A stretch of DNA of 64,000 nucleotides from Neisseria subflava (GTDB lineage: Bacteria > Pseudomonadota > Gammaproteobacteria > Burkholderiales > Neisseriaceae): the NCBI RefSeq assembly GCF_024205745.1, contig NZ_CP073117.1, positions 310,001-374,000 of the forward strand, read 5' to 3'. Positions within the stretch are counted from its first letter, which is position 1; each line of letters opens with the position of its first letter. Position numbers and translations under genes: made by a program. Below the pieces are notes generated by a model. That model did not search any database, was not told the origin of the DNA, and saw nothing but the letters and a program-made list of their open reading frames with translations. Of this stretch, positions 55,350-64,000 are shown in pieces.

Positions 55350-56084
55350 TCAGATAGCATGCGAACAACCAGAAACCATTTTCTTCAAGGTTGTCGCATC
55401 TAAGATTTTGATGTGCTTGTGTTCAACAGAAATCAAGCCTTCATGATGGAATTTAGACAAGGTGCGGCTGACTGTTTCCAGTTTCAGCCCCAAATAGCTG
55501 CCGATTTCCTCACGCGACATCCGCAAGATAAAATCATTGGCGGCAAAACCTCGTGAATAGAGACGCTGGGACAAGTTGAGCAAGAATGCCGCCAATCGCT
55601 CTTCAGCGCGCATATTGCCCAAAAGCAACATAACGCCCTGATCTCGGACAATTTCGCGGCTCATCAAGCGAAAAAAGTGAGAACGGAGGCTGGGAATATC
55701 CTGACCGAGTTCTTCAATATGTGTAAACGGAAGCTCGCATACCTCGCTGTCTTCCAAAGCCACAGCATCACAGCTGTGAATATGGGAACAAATCCCATCC
55801 ATACCGATCAGCTCGCCCGACATAAAAAAGCCGGTTACCTGATCTCGTCCATCTTGGCTGGCGACTGTTGTCTTAAAGAAGCCCGCACGGATGGCAAACA
55901 AAGAGGTAAACGGCTCGCCGGCACGGAACAGGTATTCACCTTTTTTCAGACGGCGGCTTTGACGAATAACCGCGTCTAATTGTGAAAATTCGTTAGGCAT
56001 CAGTCCGACAGGCAAACACAGCTCGCGTAAAGAACATGTGGAACACAAGGTTTTCATTTGATGTGTTGCATTGTGTGTGGCCAT
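55350..56084 (-). CDS. fnr: Oxygen-sensing regulator FNR
   Basis: CRP/FNR-family regulator with an oxygen-labile 4Fe-4S cluster. Cys14, Cys17 and Cys23 (CSTCSLRELC) have the same spacing as E. coli Cys20, 23 and 29, and Cys116 in SEVCELPF corresponds to Cys122. A cyclic-nucleotide-type domain covers about 30-150. The helix-turn-helix (MSREEIGSYLGLKLETVSRTLS) has the E-xx-SR pattern that reads TTGAT. It is expected to activate nosR and is divergent from hemN. Confidence 0.95.
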   Translation of the reverse strand: MATHNATHQMKTLCSTCSLRELCLPVGLMPNEFSQLDAVIRQSRRLKKGEYLFRAGEPFTSLFAIRAGFFKTTVASQDGRDQVTGFFMSGELIGMDGICSHIHSCDAVALEDSEVCELPFTHIEELGQDIPSLRSHFFRLMSREIVRDQGVMLLLGNMRAEERLAAFLLNLSQRLYSRGFAANDFILRMSREEIGSYLGLKLETVSRTLSKFHHEGLISVEHKHIKILDATTLKKMVSGCSHAI

Positions 56085-56138
56085 AACGCACCCTTAATCT
56101 GCATAGTTCTATAAATCCCTGATGAAGCCGAATAACTA

Positions 56139-56152
56139 TTGACCCAAGTCAA
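56139..56152. promoter_or_regulatory. FNR-like palindrome between fnr and hemN
   Basis: TTGAC-CCAA-GTCAA is a perfect inverted repeat close to the FNR consensus (TTGATnnnnATCAA), differing by a symmetric change at one position per half. It lies about 55 bp from the fnr start and 95 bp from the hemN start, so it could serve either or both. Confidence 0.6.
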
Positions 56153-56246
56153 AGTCGGCATATCATTATCAGGCATTCTACCAAACTATCGAAATTTTGA
56201 CTAAAATTTTCCCTAATTTCCCTACTTCATACTACAAGCCCCGACC

Positions 56247-57668
56247 ATGAAAATTATCCCCATCTCAAATAACACCAACACAAACAATGAATTACCGGAA
56301 TTTGACCGTGAATTGATTGCCAGTTTGCCATCAAGCGGTCCTCGCTATACCTCCTATCCGACTGCCGACCGCTTCCATGAAGGCTTTAAAGAAGCCGAAT
56401 ATATCCAAGCTTTAAACCTGCGCAACATGGGCGCGCTCAACAAACCCCTTTCACTCTACATCCACATTCCCTTCTGCAATACTATCTGCTACTACTGCGG
56501 CTGCAACAAAATTATTACCAAAGACAAAAGCCGTGCCGATGCCTATATCCAGTATCTGGAAAAAGAAATGGAATTGCTGGCACCTCATTTAGGCGGAAGA
56601 CACCAGCTCGCGCAGCTCCACTTCGGCGGCGGCACGCCCACATTCCTGAGCGACGACCAACTCGAACGCGTCTTCGACATGATTCGTAAATACTTTCAGC
56701 TGATTCCAAACGGCGAATACTCCATCGAAATCGACCCACGCAAAGTCAGCCGCGAAACCGTCCTCAAACTGGGCAAACTCGGTTTCAACCGCATGAGTGT
56801 CGGCATTCAAGACTTTGACCCTAAAGTACAGGAAGCCGTCAACCGCATTCAAAGTTATGAAGAAACCAAAGAGGTGATTGATGCCGCGCGTGAAGCCGGG
56901 TTTAAATCCGTCAGCGTCGATTTGATTTACGGCCTGCCGCACCAAAACACCGAAAGCATCAAAACCACCATCGACACGGTCTTGTCCCTCAGTCCCGACC
57001 GCCTCGCCCTCTACCACTACGCCCACCTGCCGCATATCTTCAAACCGCAACGCCGTATCGACACCAATGTCGTACCTGGAAGCGAAGAAAAACTCGATAT
57101 GCTGCAATATTGCGTTCAAACCCTGACTGAGCGAGGCTACGTTTTCATTGGTATGGACCACTTTGCCAAACCTGACGACGAACTCTCCATCGCCCTCAAA
57201 GAAGGCTTCCTGCAACGCAACTTCCAAGGCTACTCGACCTATGCCGACTGCGACTTGGTGGCAATCGGCGTATCCTCTATCGGCAAAATCGGTAGCACCT
57301 ACTCCCAAAACGAGCGTGACATCGATGCCTATTACGCCGCACTCGATGCCGGACATCTGCCGATTATGCGCGGCTACCAGCTCAATCAAGACGATATTTT
57401 GCGCCGCAACATCATTCAGGATTTGATGTGCCGCTTCTCGCTCGACTATCGGATTTACGAAAGCGTGTTCGGCATTCCGTTTAGCCGTTATTTTGCAGCC
57501 GAACTGGAAGATATGAAGCAACTGGAAACCCTCGGCCTGGTCCGTCTCAAACCGCACAGCCTGACTGTTACGCCGAAGGGCCGTTTCCTGATCCGCAACA
57601 TCGCCATGGTGTTCGACTACCATCTGCGCCATAAAGAAACCAAAGCCAAATACTCGCAAACTGTGTAA
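56247..57668 (+). CDS. hemN: Oxygen-independent coproporphyrinogen III oxidase
   Basis: Radical-SAM enzyme that decarboxylates coproporphyrinogen III without oxygen. The 473-residue protein has the cluster motif C77-xxx-C81-xx-C84 followed by G and C86 (FCNTICYYCGC), GGGTPTFLS, and the HemN-type C-terminal region (QDLMCRFSLDY). It complements fnr and nos as part of an anaerobic set. Confidence 0.95.
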   Translation: MKIIPISNNTNTNNELPEFDRELIASLPSSGPRYTSYPTADRFHEGFKEAEYIQALNLRNMGALNKPLSLYIHIPFCNTICYYCGCNKIITKDKSRADAYIQYLEKEMELLAPHLGGRHQLAQLHFGGGTPTFLSDDQLERVFDMIRKYFQLIPNGEYSIEIDPRKVSRETVLKLGKLGFNRMSVGIQDFDPKVQEAVNRIQSYEETKEVIDAAREAGFKSVSVDLIYGLPHQNTESIKTTIDTVLSLSPDRLALYHYAHLPHIFKPQRRIDTNVVPGSEEKLDMLQYCVQTLTERGYVFIGMDHFAKPDDELSIALKEGFLQRNFQGYSTYADCDLVAIGVSSIGKIGSTYSQNERDIDAYYAALDAGHLPIMRGYQLNQDDILRRNIIQDLMCRFSLDYRIYESVFGIPFSRYFAAELEDMKQLETLGLVRLKPHSLTVTPKGRFLIRNIAMVFDYHLRHKETKAKYSQTV

Positions 57669-57679
57669 ACAGGAATGGA

Positions 57680-57711
57680 AAAGGTCGTCTGAAAATTTTC
57701 AGACGACCTTT
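57680..57711. terminator. Inverted pair of mucosa-type DUS after hemN
   Basis: AAAGGTCGTCTGAAAA and its complement form a perfect hairpin. Both copies read AGGTCGTCTGAA, the dialect of the N. mucosa/sicca group, instead of the AG form used in the rest of the window. Confidence 0.85.
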
Positions 57712-57799
57712 GTTTTTATTTTCAATACTTTCGGGTAACATAAAACCATATTTCCCGCTTTATCAGGATTCAAAGTTAATTTGTATAGGCGCGCACCCT

Positions 57800-58132
57800 A
57801 TGATTACCGAACAGCAAAACGATATCCTCAGCATCAATCAAGTGCAGCTTCTCCTTGCTGAAAAACGCACGGCACTTGCTATCATGCGTACGGGCATTGC
57901 CGTTTTCGCACTCCCTTTGTCTATTTTCAGTGCGCTGATTGCGACATCAAAATGGTACGAGGCCGTTGATGTTTGGCCTTTGCTCGCACTGGTCAGTCTG
58001 ATGAACATCAGTTTGATTATTTTCTCGATCTATCTGATTACCCGCTCGCTCCGTAGAATGCACCAATACGACCGAATGATTGCCGATATCAAATACAATA
58101 ATCAGTCTTTGCGTAAACTGATTAAGTCATAA
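57800..58132 (+). CDS. DUF202-like small membrane protein
   Basis: Protein of 110 residues with two membrane segments (about 33-53 and 60-80). The motif LLLAEKRTALAIMRTGIAVFALP resembles the DUF202/YidH signature. The ATG at 57800 is chosen because the longer frame starts inside the terminator hairpin. It is flanked on both sides by mucosa-type DUS, which suggests it came in by transformation. Function is unknown. Confidence 0.75.
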   Translation: MITEQQNDILSINQVQLLLAEKRTALAIMRTGIAVFALPLSIFSALIATSKWYEAVDVWPLLALVSLMNISLIIFSIYLITRSLRRMHQYDRMIADIKYNNQSLRKLIKS

Positions 58133-58156
58133 AATGCAGATCGTTGGGGCTGAAAT

Positions 58157-58168
58157 AGGTCGTCTGAA
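58157..58168 (+). repeat. Lone mucosa-type DUS
   Basis: AGGTCGTCTGAA, 24 bp after the DUF202-like gene; the third copy of this dialect within 500 bp. Confidence 0.8.
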
Positions 58169-58308
58169 AATCAACATATAGAGGAACTCCAGATTTGTAT
58201 TAAAACATGATTCTGCCAAACATACCGTAATTGATCTTGGAGACCTTACTGTACACTTTGTTCCCCCTATTTGAATCGATACGATACCATTGCAGTACAA
58301 GATATAAA

Positions 58309-58614
58309 ATGAACATTAAACATAAAGAATGGATAAAAATCTTACTCCTCCCTCATTTAATAACGGCTATTTTTTTAGGGCCAGCAATAATTGTTTTTTG
58401 GTCAGGTGGATTTGTCGGTCTCTATTCTGTTATAAACGTGTTCAGTGAATTAGGTTCGCTTAATTATTATATTTATATTGGAATTCCTTTAATTTTTATA
58501 ATGTTTTTACTTGGGTTTTATTGGAAAAATCTGACGATAGGGAAGATACTGACTTCTTCTGCGATATATTTATGGTTTCTCTTAGGGTTTTTATGCCTAG
58601 GGTGGCAGATATAA
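58309..58614 (+). CDS. Hypothetical low-GC membrane protein
   Basis: Protein of 101 residues with about three membrane segments (10-33, 50-70 and 76-98). The base composition is clearly lower in GC than its neighbours, with many TTT, ATA and TTA codons. A longer frame from 58231 exists, but the ATG at 58309, giving MNIKHKEW, fits better. No family is recognised. It sits beside the mucosa-type DUS patch. Confidence 0.55.
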   Translation: MNIKHKEWIKILLLPHLITAIFLGPAIIVFWSGGFVGLYSVINVFSELGSLNYYIYIGIPLIFIMFLLGFYWKNLTIGKILTSSAIYLWFLLGFLCLGWQI

Positions 58615-58746
58615 ACTTATTGAAATGACCAACTCAATTGGATATTGGTAGGAATCCTACTGGATACACTTGCCGTGTTTAGACAAATACGAATGCAGTC
58701 TGCAATTTTGATTTGTCCGGTCTCTTATCTCAAACGCTTTTAAAAT

Positions 58747-58992
58747 ATGGAACAACCCGATTTTTTCCCCATCCCCAGTCCCTGTATAGGTGTCTGCGAA
58801 GCCAATGCCAAAGGCTATTGCAAAGGCTGTCTGCGCAACCGGGAAGAGCGCTTGTACTGGCTCCAGATGACCGATAGCCAAAAGCATCAAGTCATGCACC
58901 TTCTATCCCTCAGGAAGGCCAAAATCCGCAACCGCAAAATGGAAAAACCCGAAACGGGCGAACATCCGGTTCAAAACCTGCTCGATTTCTAA
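58747..58992 (+). CDS. DUF1289-family protein
   Basis: Small protein of 81 residues with the family's cysteine pattern PCIGVCEANAKGYCKGCLRNREER, probably a metal site. The C-terminal part is charged. The role is unknown. It is followed by the TraB/GumN lipoprotein gene 40 bp later. Confidence 0.85.
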   Translation: MEQPDFFPIPSPCIGVCEANAKGYCKGCLRNREERLYWLQMTDSQKHQVMHLLSLRKAKIRNRKMEKPETGEHPVQNLLDF

Positions 58993-59031
58993 AATTGCCC
59001 CTACCTACCGCACACCACAATAAGGAAAAAC

Positions 59032-60018
59032 ATGAAAAAACTGCTTGCCTGCCTGCTTTTGCCATTGACCGCCCTTGCCTTGGGTGCCTGCCAACCTAAT
59101 GCAACTTCAACCGACAACAAACCTGCCGAACTTAACTGGCAGCAGCCTAAACTGACCAGCAATGTTTGGAAAATCAGCAAAGAAGGCCAACCCGATTCCT
59201 ATCTGCTCGGCACCATCCACATGGGGCAAACCAATCAAACCTTGTCTTCCGATGCAGTCAAACTATTGCAATCCACCGACCAACTGACCACAGAAGTCGA
59301 TCCACTGCCGGACAGCAGTCCGGAAACGAAAAAAATGTATCAAAAATACTTCAAGGAAGTCATGAGTACCGAACCGCTCAGCCTCAAGCTTGGCAAAGCA
59401 GATTTCCGTCTTTTACAAGAAATCTATTCACAAAATGAAGAAAGCCGACCCATCGCCCAATTTGCCGACAAACTCCATCCGTGGGCGGCATTCATTTTTG
59501 CCGGCAGTACATTTCCCAAAGGGTATAGCTCAGAAACCGGTGCAGATATGTTGCTGACCAACGCGGCCGCCGACATCAATAAGCCGCGTGGTTCATTAGA
59601 AAGCTTGGACGATGTTACCGCGATCTTCAAAGCCCAGCCTGAAGAAACCATGCTCAACTTTCTGAAAGCCAGTATTAAAACCAATAAAGAAGAAACCGAA
59701 GATATCAAAAAACTCCATCAAGCCTATTCAGACGGTCGCTTTGAAGAACTCATCCCACTTTTAGAAGAAACCGAACAACGCACCCTCAAACTTGTTGATA
59801 CCAAATACGCCAAAACCATGTCCGATTGGCTGAAAAACGACCTCCTGATTCGGCGTAACTTGGCATGGTTACCTGAAATCCGCAAGCAATCTGCCAAACA
59901 AAGTACCCTCTTTGCCGTCGGTATTGCCCATTTACCCAGCGAAAAAGGCTTAATCGAACTATTGCGTCAAGAAGGCTATCAAGTAACGCCCGAACCCAAA
60001 GTCCTGATTTGGCAATAA
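59032..60018 (+). CDS. TraB/GumN-family lipoprotein
   Basis: Exported lipoprotein of 328 residues with a signal peptide ending in LGAC (Cys20). The family motifs are LLGTIHMG (near residue 59) and FAVGIAHLPSEKGLIELLRQEGY near the end, plus an ETGADMLLT segment. TraB/Tiki-like proteins are putative metal-dependent hydrolases; no substrate is known here. It ends at a DUS hairpin. Confidence 0.88.
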   Translation: MKKLLACLLLPLTALALGACQPNATSTDNKPAELNWQQPKLTSNVWKISKEGQPDSYLLGTIHMGQTNQTLSSDAVKLLQSTDQLTTEVDPLPDSSPETKKMYQKYFKEVMSTEPLSLKLGKADFRLLQEIYSQNEESRPIAQFADKLHPWAAFIFAGSTFPKGYSSETGADMLLTNAAADINKPRGSLESLDDVTAIFKAQPEETMLNFLKASIKTNKEETEDIKKLHQAYSDGRFEELIPLLEETEQRTLKLVDTKYAKTMSDWLKNDLLIRRNLAWLPEIRKQSAKQSTLFAVGIAHLPSEKGLIELLRQEGYQVTPEPKVLIWQ

Positions 60019-60034
60019 ACCCCAATCAAACGAC

Positions 60035-60069
60035 AAGGCCGTCTGAAAGTCTTTCTTTCAGACGGCCTT
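60035..60069. terminator. Inverted DUS pair between the GumN gene and argF
   Basis: AAGGCCGTCTGAAAG and its complement, 17 bp after the lipoprotein stop. A convergent position lets it serve both genes. Confidence 0.85.
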
Positions 60070-60117
60070 TATTTAATCTCTATTAAATGAAGCAGTAAGC
60101 AGCGTTGAGCGCAAAAC

Positions 60118-61113
60118 TCAATCGCCCAATGCCGCTACCATCACCGCTTTAATCGTATGCATCCGGTTTTCTGCCTGATCAAACACAATACTGGCTTCGC
60201 TTTCAAAAACTTCTTCCGTTACTTCCACACCATTCAGGCCGAATGTCTCATAAATCCATTCGCCGACCTTGGTTTCGCGATTATGGAAAGCAGGCAGGCA
60301 ATGCATAAACTTGACTTGCGGATTTTCCGCCGCCGCCATCAATTCGGGGGTAACGCGGTAACCTTTCAGCAAATCGATACGCTCCTGCCAAGCCTCTTTA
60401 GGCTCGCCCATGCTGACCCACACATCGGTATGGATAAAATCCACGCCTTTCACGGCTTCCTGCGCATTCTCCGTCAACAGAATCCGTCCGCCGGTCTCTT
60501 TGGCAACAGCCTGCACCGTCTCGATAATGTTTTCAGACGGCCACAAACTTTTCGGCGCACCGATACGCACGTCCATGCCCAGTTTCGCAGCCAACACCAG
60601 CAACGAATTGGCCATGTTGTAACGCGCATCACCGACGTAAGCAAACGCAATTTGATTCAAAGGCTTGTCGCTATGCTCGCGCATCGTCAGCGCATCGGCG
60701 AGCATTTGGGTCGGGTGGAACTCGTTGGTCAAACCATTGAACACAGGCACGCCTGCATACTTGGCCAGCTCTTCCACCACATCCTGTTCAAAACCACGAT
60801 ATTCGATACCGTCAAACATCCGCCCTAAAACACGCGCCGTATCCTTAATGCTTTCCTTATGCCCGATTTGGCTGGCAGAAGGCTCCAGATAAGTCACCCC
60901 TGCCCCTTGGTCGCGTGCTGCCACTTCAAACGCACAACGGGTGCGAGTCGATGTTTTCTCAAAAATCAGGGCGATGTTTTTTCCCTTCATACGCTGCACC
61001 TCGCGCCCTGCTTTTTTAGCGGCCTTCAATTCGGCGGAAAGGTCGAGATAGGTGGTAATTTCTTCCGGCGTAAAATCCAAAAGTTTTAAAAAATGGCGGT
61101 TTTTCAGGCTCAT
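60118..61113 (-). CDS. argF: Ornithine carbamoyltransferase
   Basis: Makes citrulline from ornithine and carbamoyl phosphate in arginine synthesis. The 331-residue protein has the carbamoyl-phosphate motif S55-T-R-T-R59, the HPTQ motif in [11 protein letters not shown], and HCLPAFHN near residue 270 for ornithine. An internal DUS encodes LWPSEN. It is monocistronic in appearance. Confidence 0.96.
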   Translation of the reverse strand: MSLKNRHFLKLLDFTPEEITTYLDLSAELKAAKKAGREVQRMKGKNIALIFEKTSTRTRCAFEVAARDQGAGVTYLEPSASQIGHKESIKDTARVLGRMFDGIEYRGFEQDVVEELAKYAGVPVFNGLTNEFHPTQMLADALTMREHSDKPLNQIAFAYVGDARYNMANSLLVLAAKLGMDVRIGAPKSLWPSENIIETVQAVAKETGGRILLTENAQEAVKGVDFIHTDVWVSMGEPKEAWQERIDLLKGYRVTPELMAAAENPQVKFMHCLPAFHNRETKVGEWIYETFGLNGVEVTEEVFESEASIVFDQAENRMHTIKAVMVAALGD

Positions 61114-61256
61114 GTCTTATTTCTCTTTTTCTAGCGTGGGCGTTACCCAACATTTTTCTCCATGCAGATTTTTCCGGGCTTCCCCGACCTTCTGCTACTC
61201 AATTTTTCAACGTTCGAAGCCTGCCCGAAGCGCGGCCCCTTATCCTCTATCAAAAC

Positions 61257-62018
61257 TCAAAACAAGGCCGTCTGAACCTCGCCTTGCTCCAAGGCAAGCA
61301 ACGATTGTTTGCGGTTCAAACCGCCTGCGTAGCCGGTCAGCTTACCGTCGCTACCGATAACGCGGTGGCAGGGAATCAAGATAGACACCTTGTTCTGCCC
61401 GTTTGCAGCGGCAACGGCACGAATGGCTTTGGGATTACCCAACTGTTGCGCCTGCTCCTTGTAGCTGCGCGTTTCGCCGTAAGGAATGGTCAGCAGCGCA
61501 TTCCACACCTGCTGTTGAAAAGCTGTACCTATTGTTTCCAAAGGCGTTGCAAAAACTTTCAGACGGCCTTGAAAGTATAAATCCAATTCTTGGCGCAAAA
61601 GTTGCGTTTGCTCATTTTCTAGGAAAATAAATTGCCCGCGCAAAGCTTTTTGGACAGCCATGATTTCCTGTTCCATATGTTTCTGCCCGACAAATTCCAG
61701 CAGACACAAACCCTTACTGCCGAACACCGCCAACATCTCGCCCAACGGCGTGGCAACCGCGGCCGCAGTCAGTTCGTGCGGACTATCCGGATAACGCGTT
61801 TCCAACAGTCGGACAGCTCGGCGGATACGGACATATTCTTCAGGCGTACAACCGATACAGTCAATAAAATCCTGCTCAAGCTGCTTGGCTTCGTGTTCCG
61901 TAAACCGCTCGTGCAGCAAGGCTTCGAGGTCGGCAGGAAAGTTGGTTTCCAACTGCTCGCGGATGTCATTCCACTTTAATGGAAGCGCATTTAAAGAAGG
62001 CAGAGTAATCATCTGCAT
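61257..62018 (-). CDS. O6-methylguanine-DNA methyltransferase (Ada/Ogt type)
   Basis: Suicide repair protein that removes alkyl groups from O6 of guanine. The acceptor is Cys217 in LIPCHRVIGSDGKLTGYAGGL. The N-terminal 75 residues end in GCTPEEYVRIRRAVRLLE, which resembles the end of an AraC helix-turn-helix, so it looks like Ada without the phosphotriester domain. The last residues (VQTALF) and the region of the stop are encoded by a DUS. The ATG directly follows the stop of a truncated VOC frame. Confidence 0.92.
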   Translation of the reverse strand: MQMITLPSLNALPLKWNDIREQLETNFPADLEALLHERFTEHEAKQLEQDFIDCIGCTPEEYVRIRRAVRLLETRYPDSPHELTAAAVATPLGEMLAVFGSKGLCLLEFVGQKHMEQEIMAVQKALRGQFIFLENEQTQLLRQELDLYFQGRLKVFATPLETIGTAFQQQVWNALLTIPYGETRSYKEQAQQLGNPKAIRAVAAANGQNKVSILIPCHRVIGSDGKLTGYAGGLNRKQSLLALEQGEVQTALF

Positions 62019-62135
62019 TTACTCCCGATAATCAACAAACCCCAAACGATTACCCGACGGATCATAGAATCCACCATCCGGTACGGCGGCTTTAAAACTT
62101 ATGTGCAGGTTGGCTGGAAGTTTCCGCCTACCCTA
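62019..62135 (-). pseudogene. C-terminal remnant of a VOC/glyoxalase-fold protein
   Basis: The last 38 or so codons of an otherwise missing gene. They read FYDPSGNRLGFVDYRE before TAA, typical of the end of a vicinal-oxygen-chelate protein. A TAG lies in frame just upstream. The stop is immediately followed by the ATG of the methyltransferase gene (TAAATG), so the lost gene was probably coupled to it. Confidence 0.55.
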
Positions 62136-62179
62136 TCAATGAAATTCACTCAAAATTTTATAAAATCCAAAAATTGGAA

Positions 62180-62665
62180 TTATAGAATTTTCTTTAAAAC
62201 AACAAATTCTTTGTCTTTTTCTATCTTAAATTTTCCCAAGATCCACTCACCACTCTTTTTAAACTCTCCGTTTTCTCCACAATAGCCTCTTTGCTCAACC
62301 TTGGTCGCTTGCAGAATCACTTCATCATCACTTACAAATCGATAAAGACCTTCTGAATGCGGAAAACAATCATTACCGCATTCTGCTGAATAACTGCTAC
62401 TAAACCTGCCGTCTTTATCAAACTCAATGTGCTTTCCATAAATGTGATTGTCAGAGCCGGCTGTTTCTACCCGACTGAGATAATATGCGTTTTTGGGCGC
62501 ATCCATGGGTAACTCGTCAATATGCCACAATCCCACTAGTACATTTTTTTCTAAAATTTTTCCTTGATTGATTGAAACTGCTTGAGGCTTTGGCTCGGAC
62601 TCAAGACAACCTGTCAAAGATAATGACAATCCCAATACAACAAGGGCTGAGATAAATTTCTGCAT
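62180..62665 (-). CDS. Putative lipoprotein of unknown function
   Basis: Protein of 161 residues with a signal peptide ending in LTGC (Cys20), so probably membrane-anchored. Three further cysteines lie in AECGNDCFP and GYCGENGE. No family is recognised. It has more AAA and ATT codons than its neighbours and lies in a gap where gene content looks variable, next to the VOC remnant. No terminator or DUS pair was seen after it. Confidence 0.65.
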   Translation of the reverse strand: MQKFISALVVLGLSLSLTGCLESEPKPQAVSINQGKILEKNVLVGLWHIDELPMDAPKNAYYLSRVETAGSDNHIYGKHIEFDKDGRFSSSYSAECGNDCFPHSEGLYRFVSDDEVILQATKVEQRGYCGENGEFKKSGEWILGKFKIEKDKEFVVLKKIL

Positions 62666-62771
62666 AGAAAACCTTTAGTGAAGAAATCGATTAATAACAG
62701 TCAAAGCATTGTCCCAATGTATGCCAATTTTGATGAGGCAATACCTTTTCTGCCGTTTTCAGACGGCCTTT

Positions 62772-63971
<1,200 letters not shown>

Positions 63972-64000
63972 AGTTTATTATGGGCAATTTGTCTTTCTAC

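Noticed and set aside
56589-57659. 356-residue open frame antisense to hemN
   Set aside because: hemN has all its catalytic motifs on the other strand; this is a codon-bias shadow.

Overview
The window is about 64 kb of chromosome from a Neisseria species, most likely a commensal. Copies of the Neisseria DNA uptake sequence (DUS, core GCCGTCTGAA) occur throughout, often as inverted pairs that act as terminators. Nearly all are the AG dialect (AGGCCGTCTGAA), which points to the subflava/flavescens side of the genus. A few AT-dialect copies occur near 1.4, 7.8 and 24.6 kb, and one small patch near 57.7-58.2 kb uses the mucosa-type dialect (AGGTCGTCTGAA). RmpM, PorB, PglL, MisR/MisS, TspA and lipidated MetQ are further genus-typical genes. 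There is no rRNA, tRNA, CRISPR array, prophage or intact insertion sequence.

Layout. 0-12 kb: a 5'-truncated htrA, an NhaC antiporter, nagZ, an amino-acid ABC permease, trhP, hemC, ybeY-corC and the methionine transporter metN-metI-metQ. 12-22 kb: a complete denitrification module on the minus strand, nosR-nosZ-nosD-nosF-nosY-nosL plus an apbE/nosX-like gene, with a perfect FNR box upstream of nosR. 22-32 kb: a PorB-type porin, truA, tspA/fimV, the yciB-yciI-bolA-ppiC-ppiC cluster, dtd, and gntK with gntP. 33-41 kb: tatABC, a HIT protein and a histidine cluster (hisC, B, H, A, F, I, E). 41-50 kb: the O-oligosaccharyltransferase pglL, the misR-misS two-component system, a Pat-like acetyltransferase and the rpsP-rimM-trmD-rplS ribosomal operon. 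50-64 kb: a PepSY membrane protein, greA with a terminator in its leader, rmpM, cysB, fnr divergent from hemN, a small foreign-looking patch of membrane proteins, a TraB/GumN lipoprotein, argF, an Ada/Ogt methyltransferase, an orphan lipoprotein and dapE.

How the genes fit together. FNR (55.4 kb) is the oxygen sensor expected to switch on nosR (box at 21.8 kb), and a second FNR-like palindrome lies between fnr and hemN. TatABC (33-34.6 kb) is the expected export route for NosZ and for the ApbE-like flavin transferase, which in turn would flavinylate NosR. NosD, F, Y and L build the copper centres of NosZ. The full nos set suggests reduction of N2O to N2.

Points to check: three genes (apbE, yciB, dapE) are each broken by one missing base in or beside a short homopolymer, which fits either real slippage or sequencing error. 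Other leads are a candidate small RNA with three hairpins at 12.15-12.27 kb, a 70-bp inverted-repeat element between nosZ and nosD, a Tat-plus-lipobox signal on NosZ, a GraL-like greA leader, and the DUS-dialect patch.
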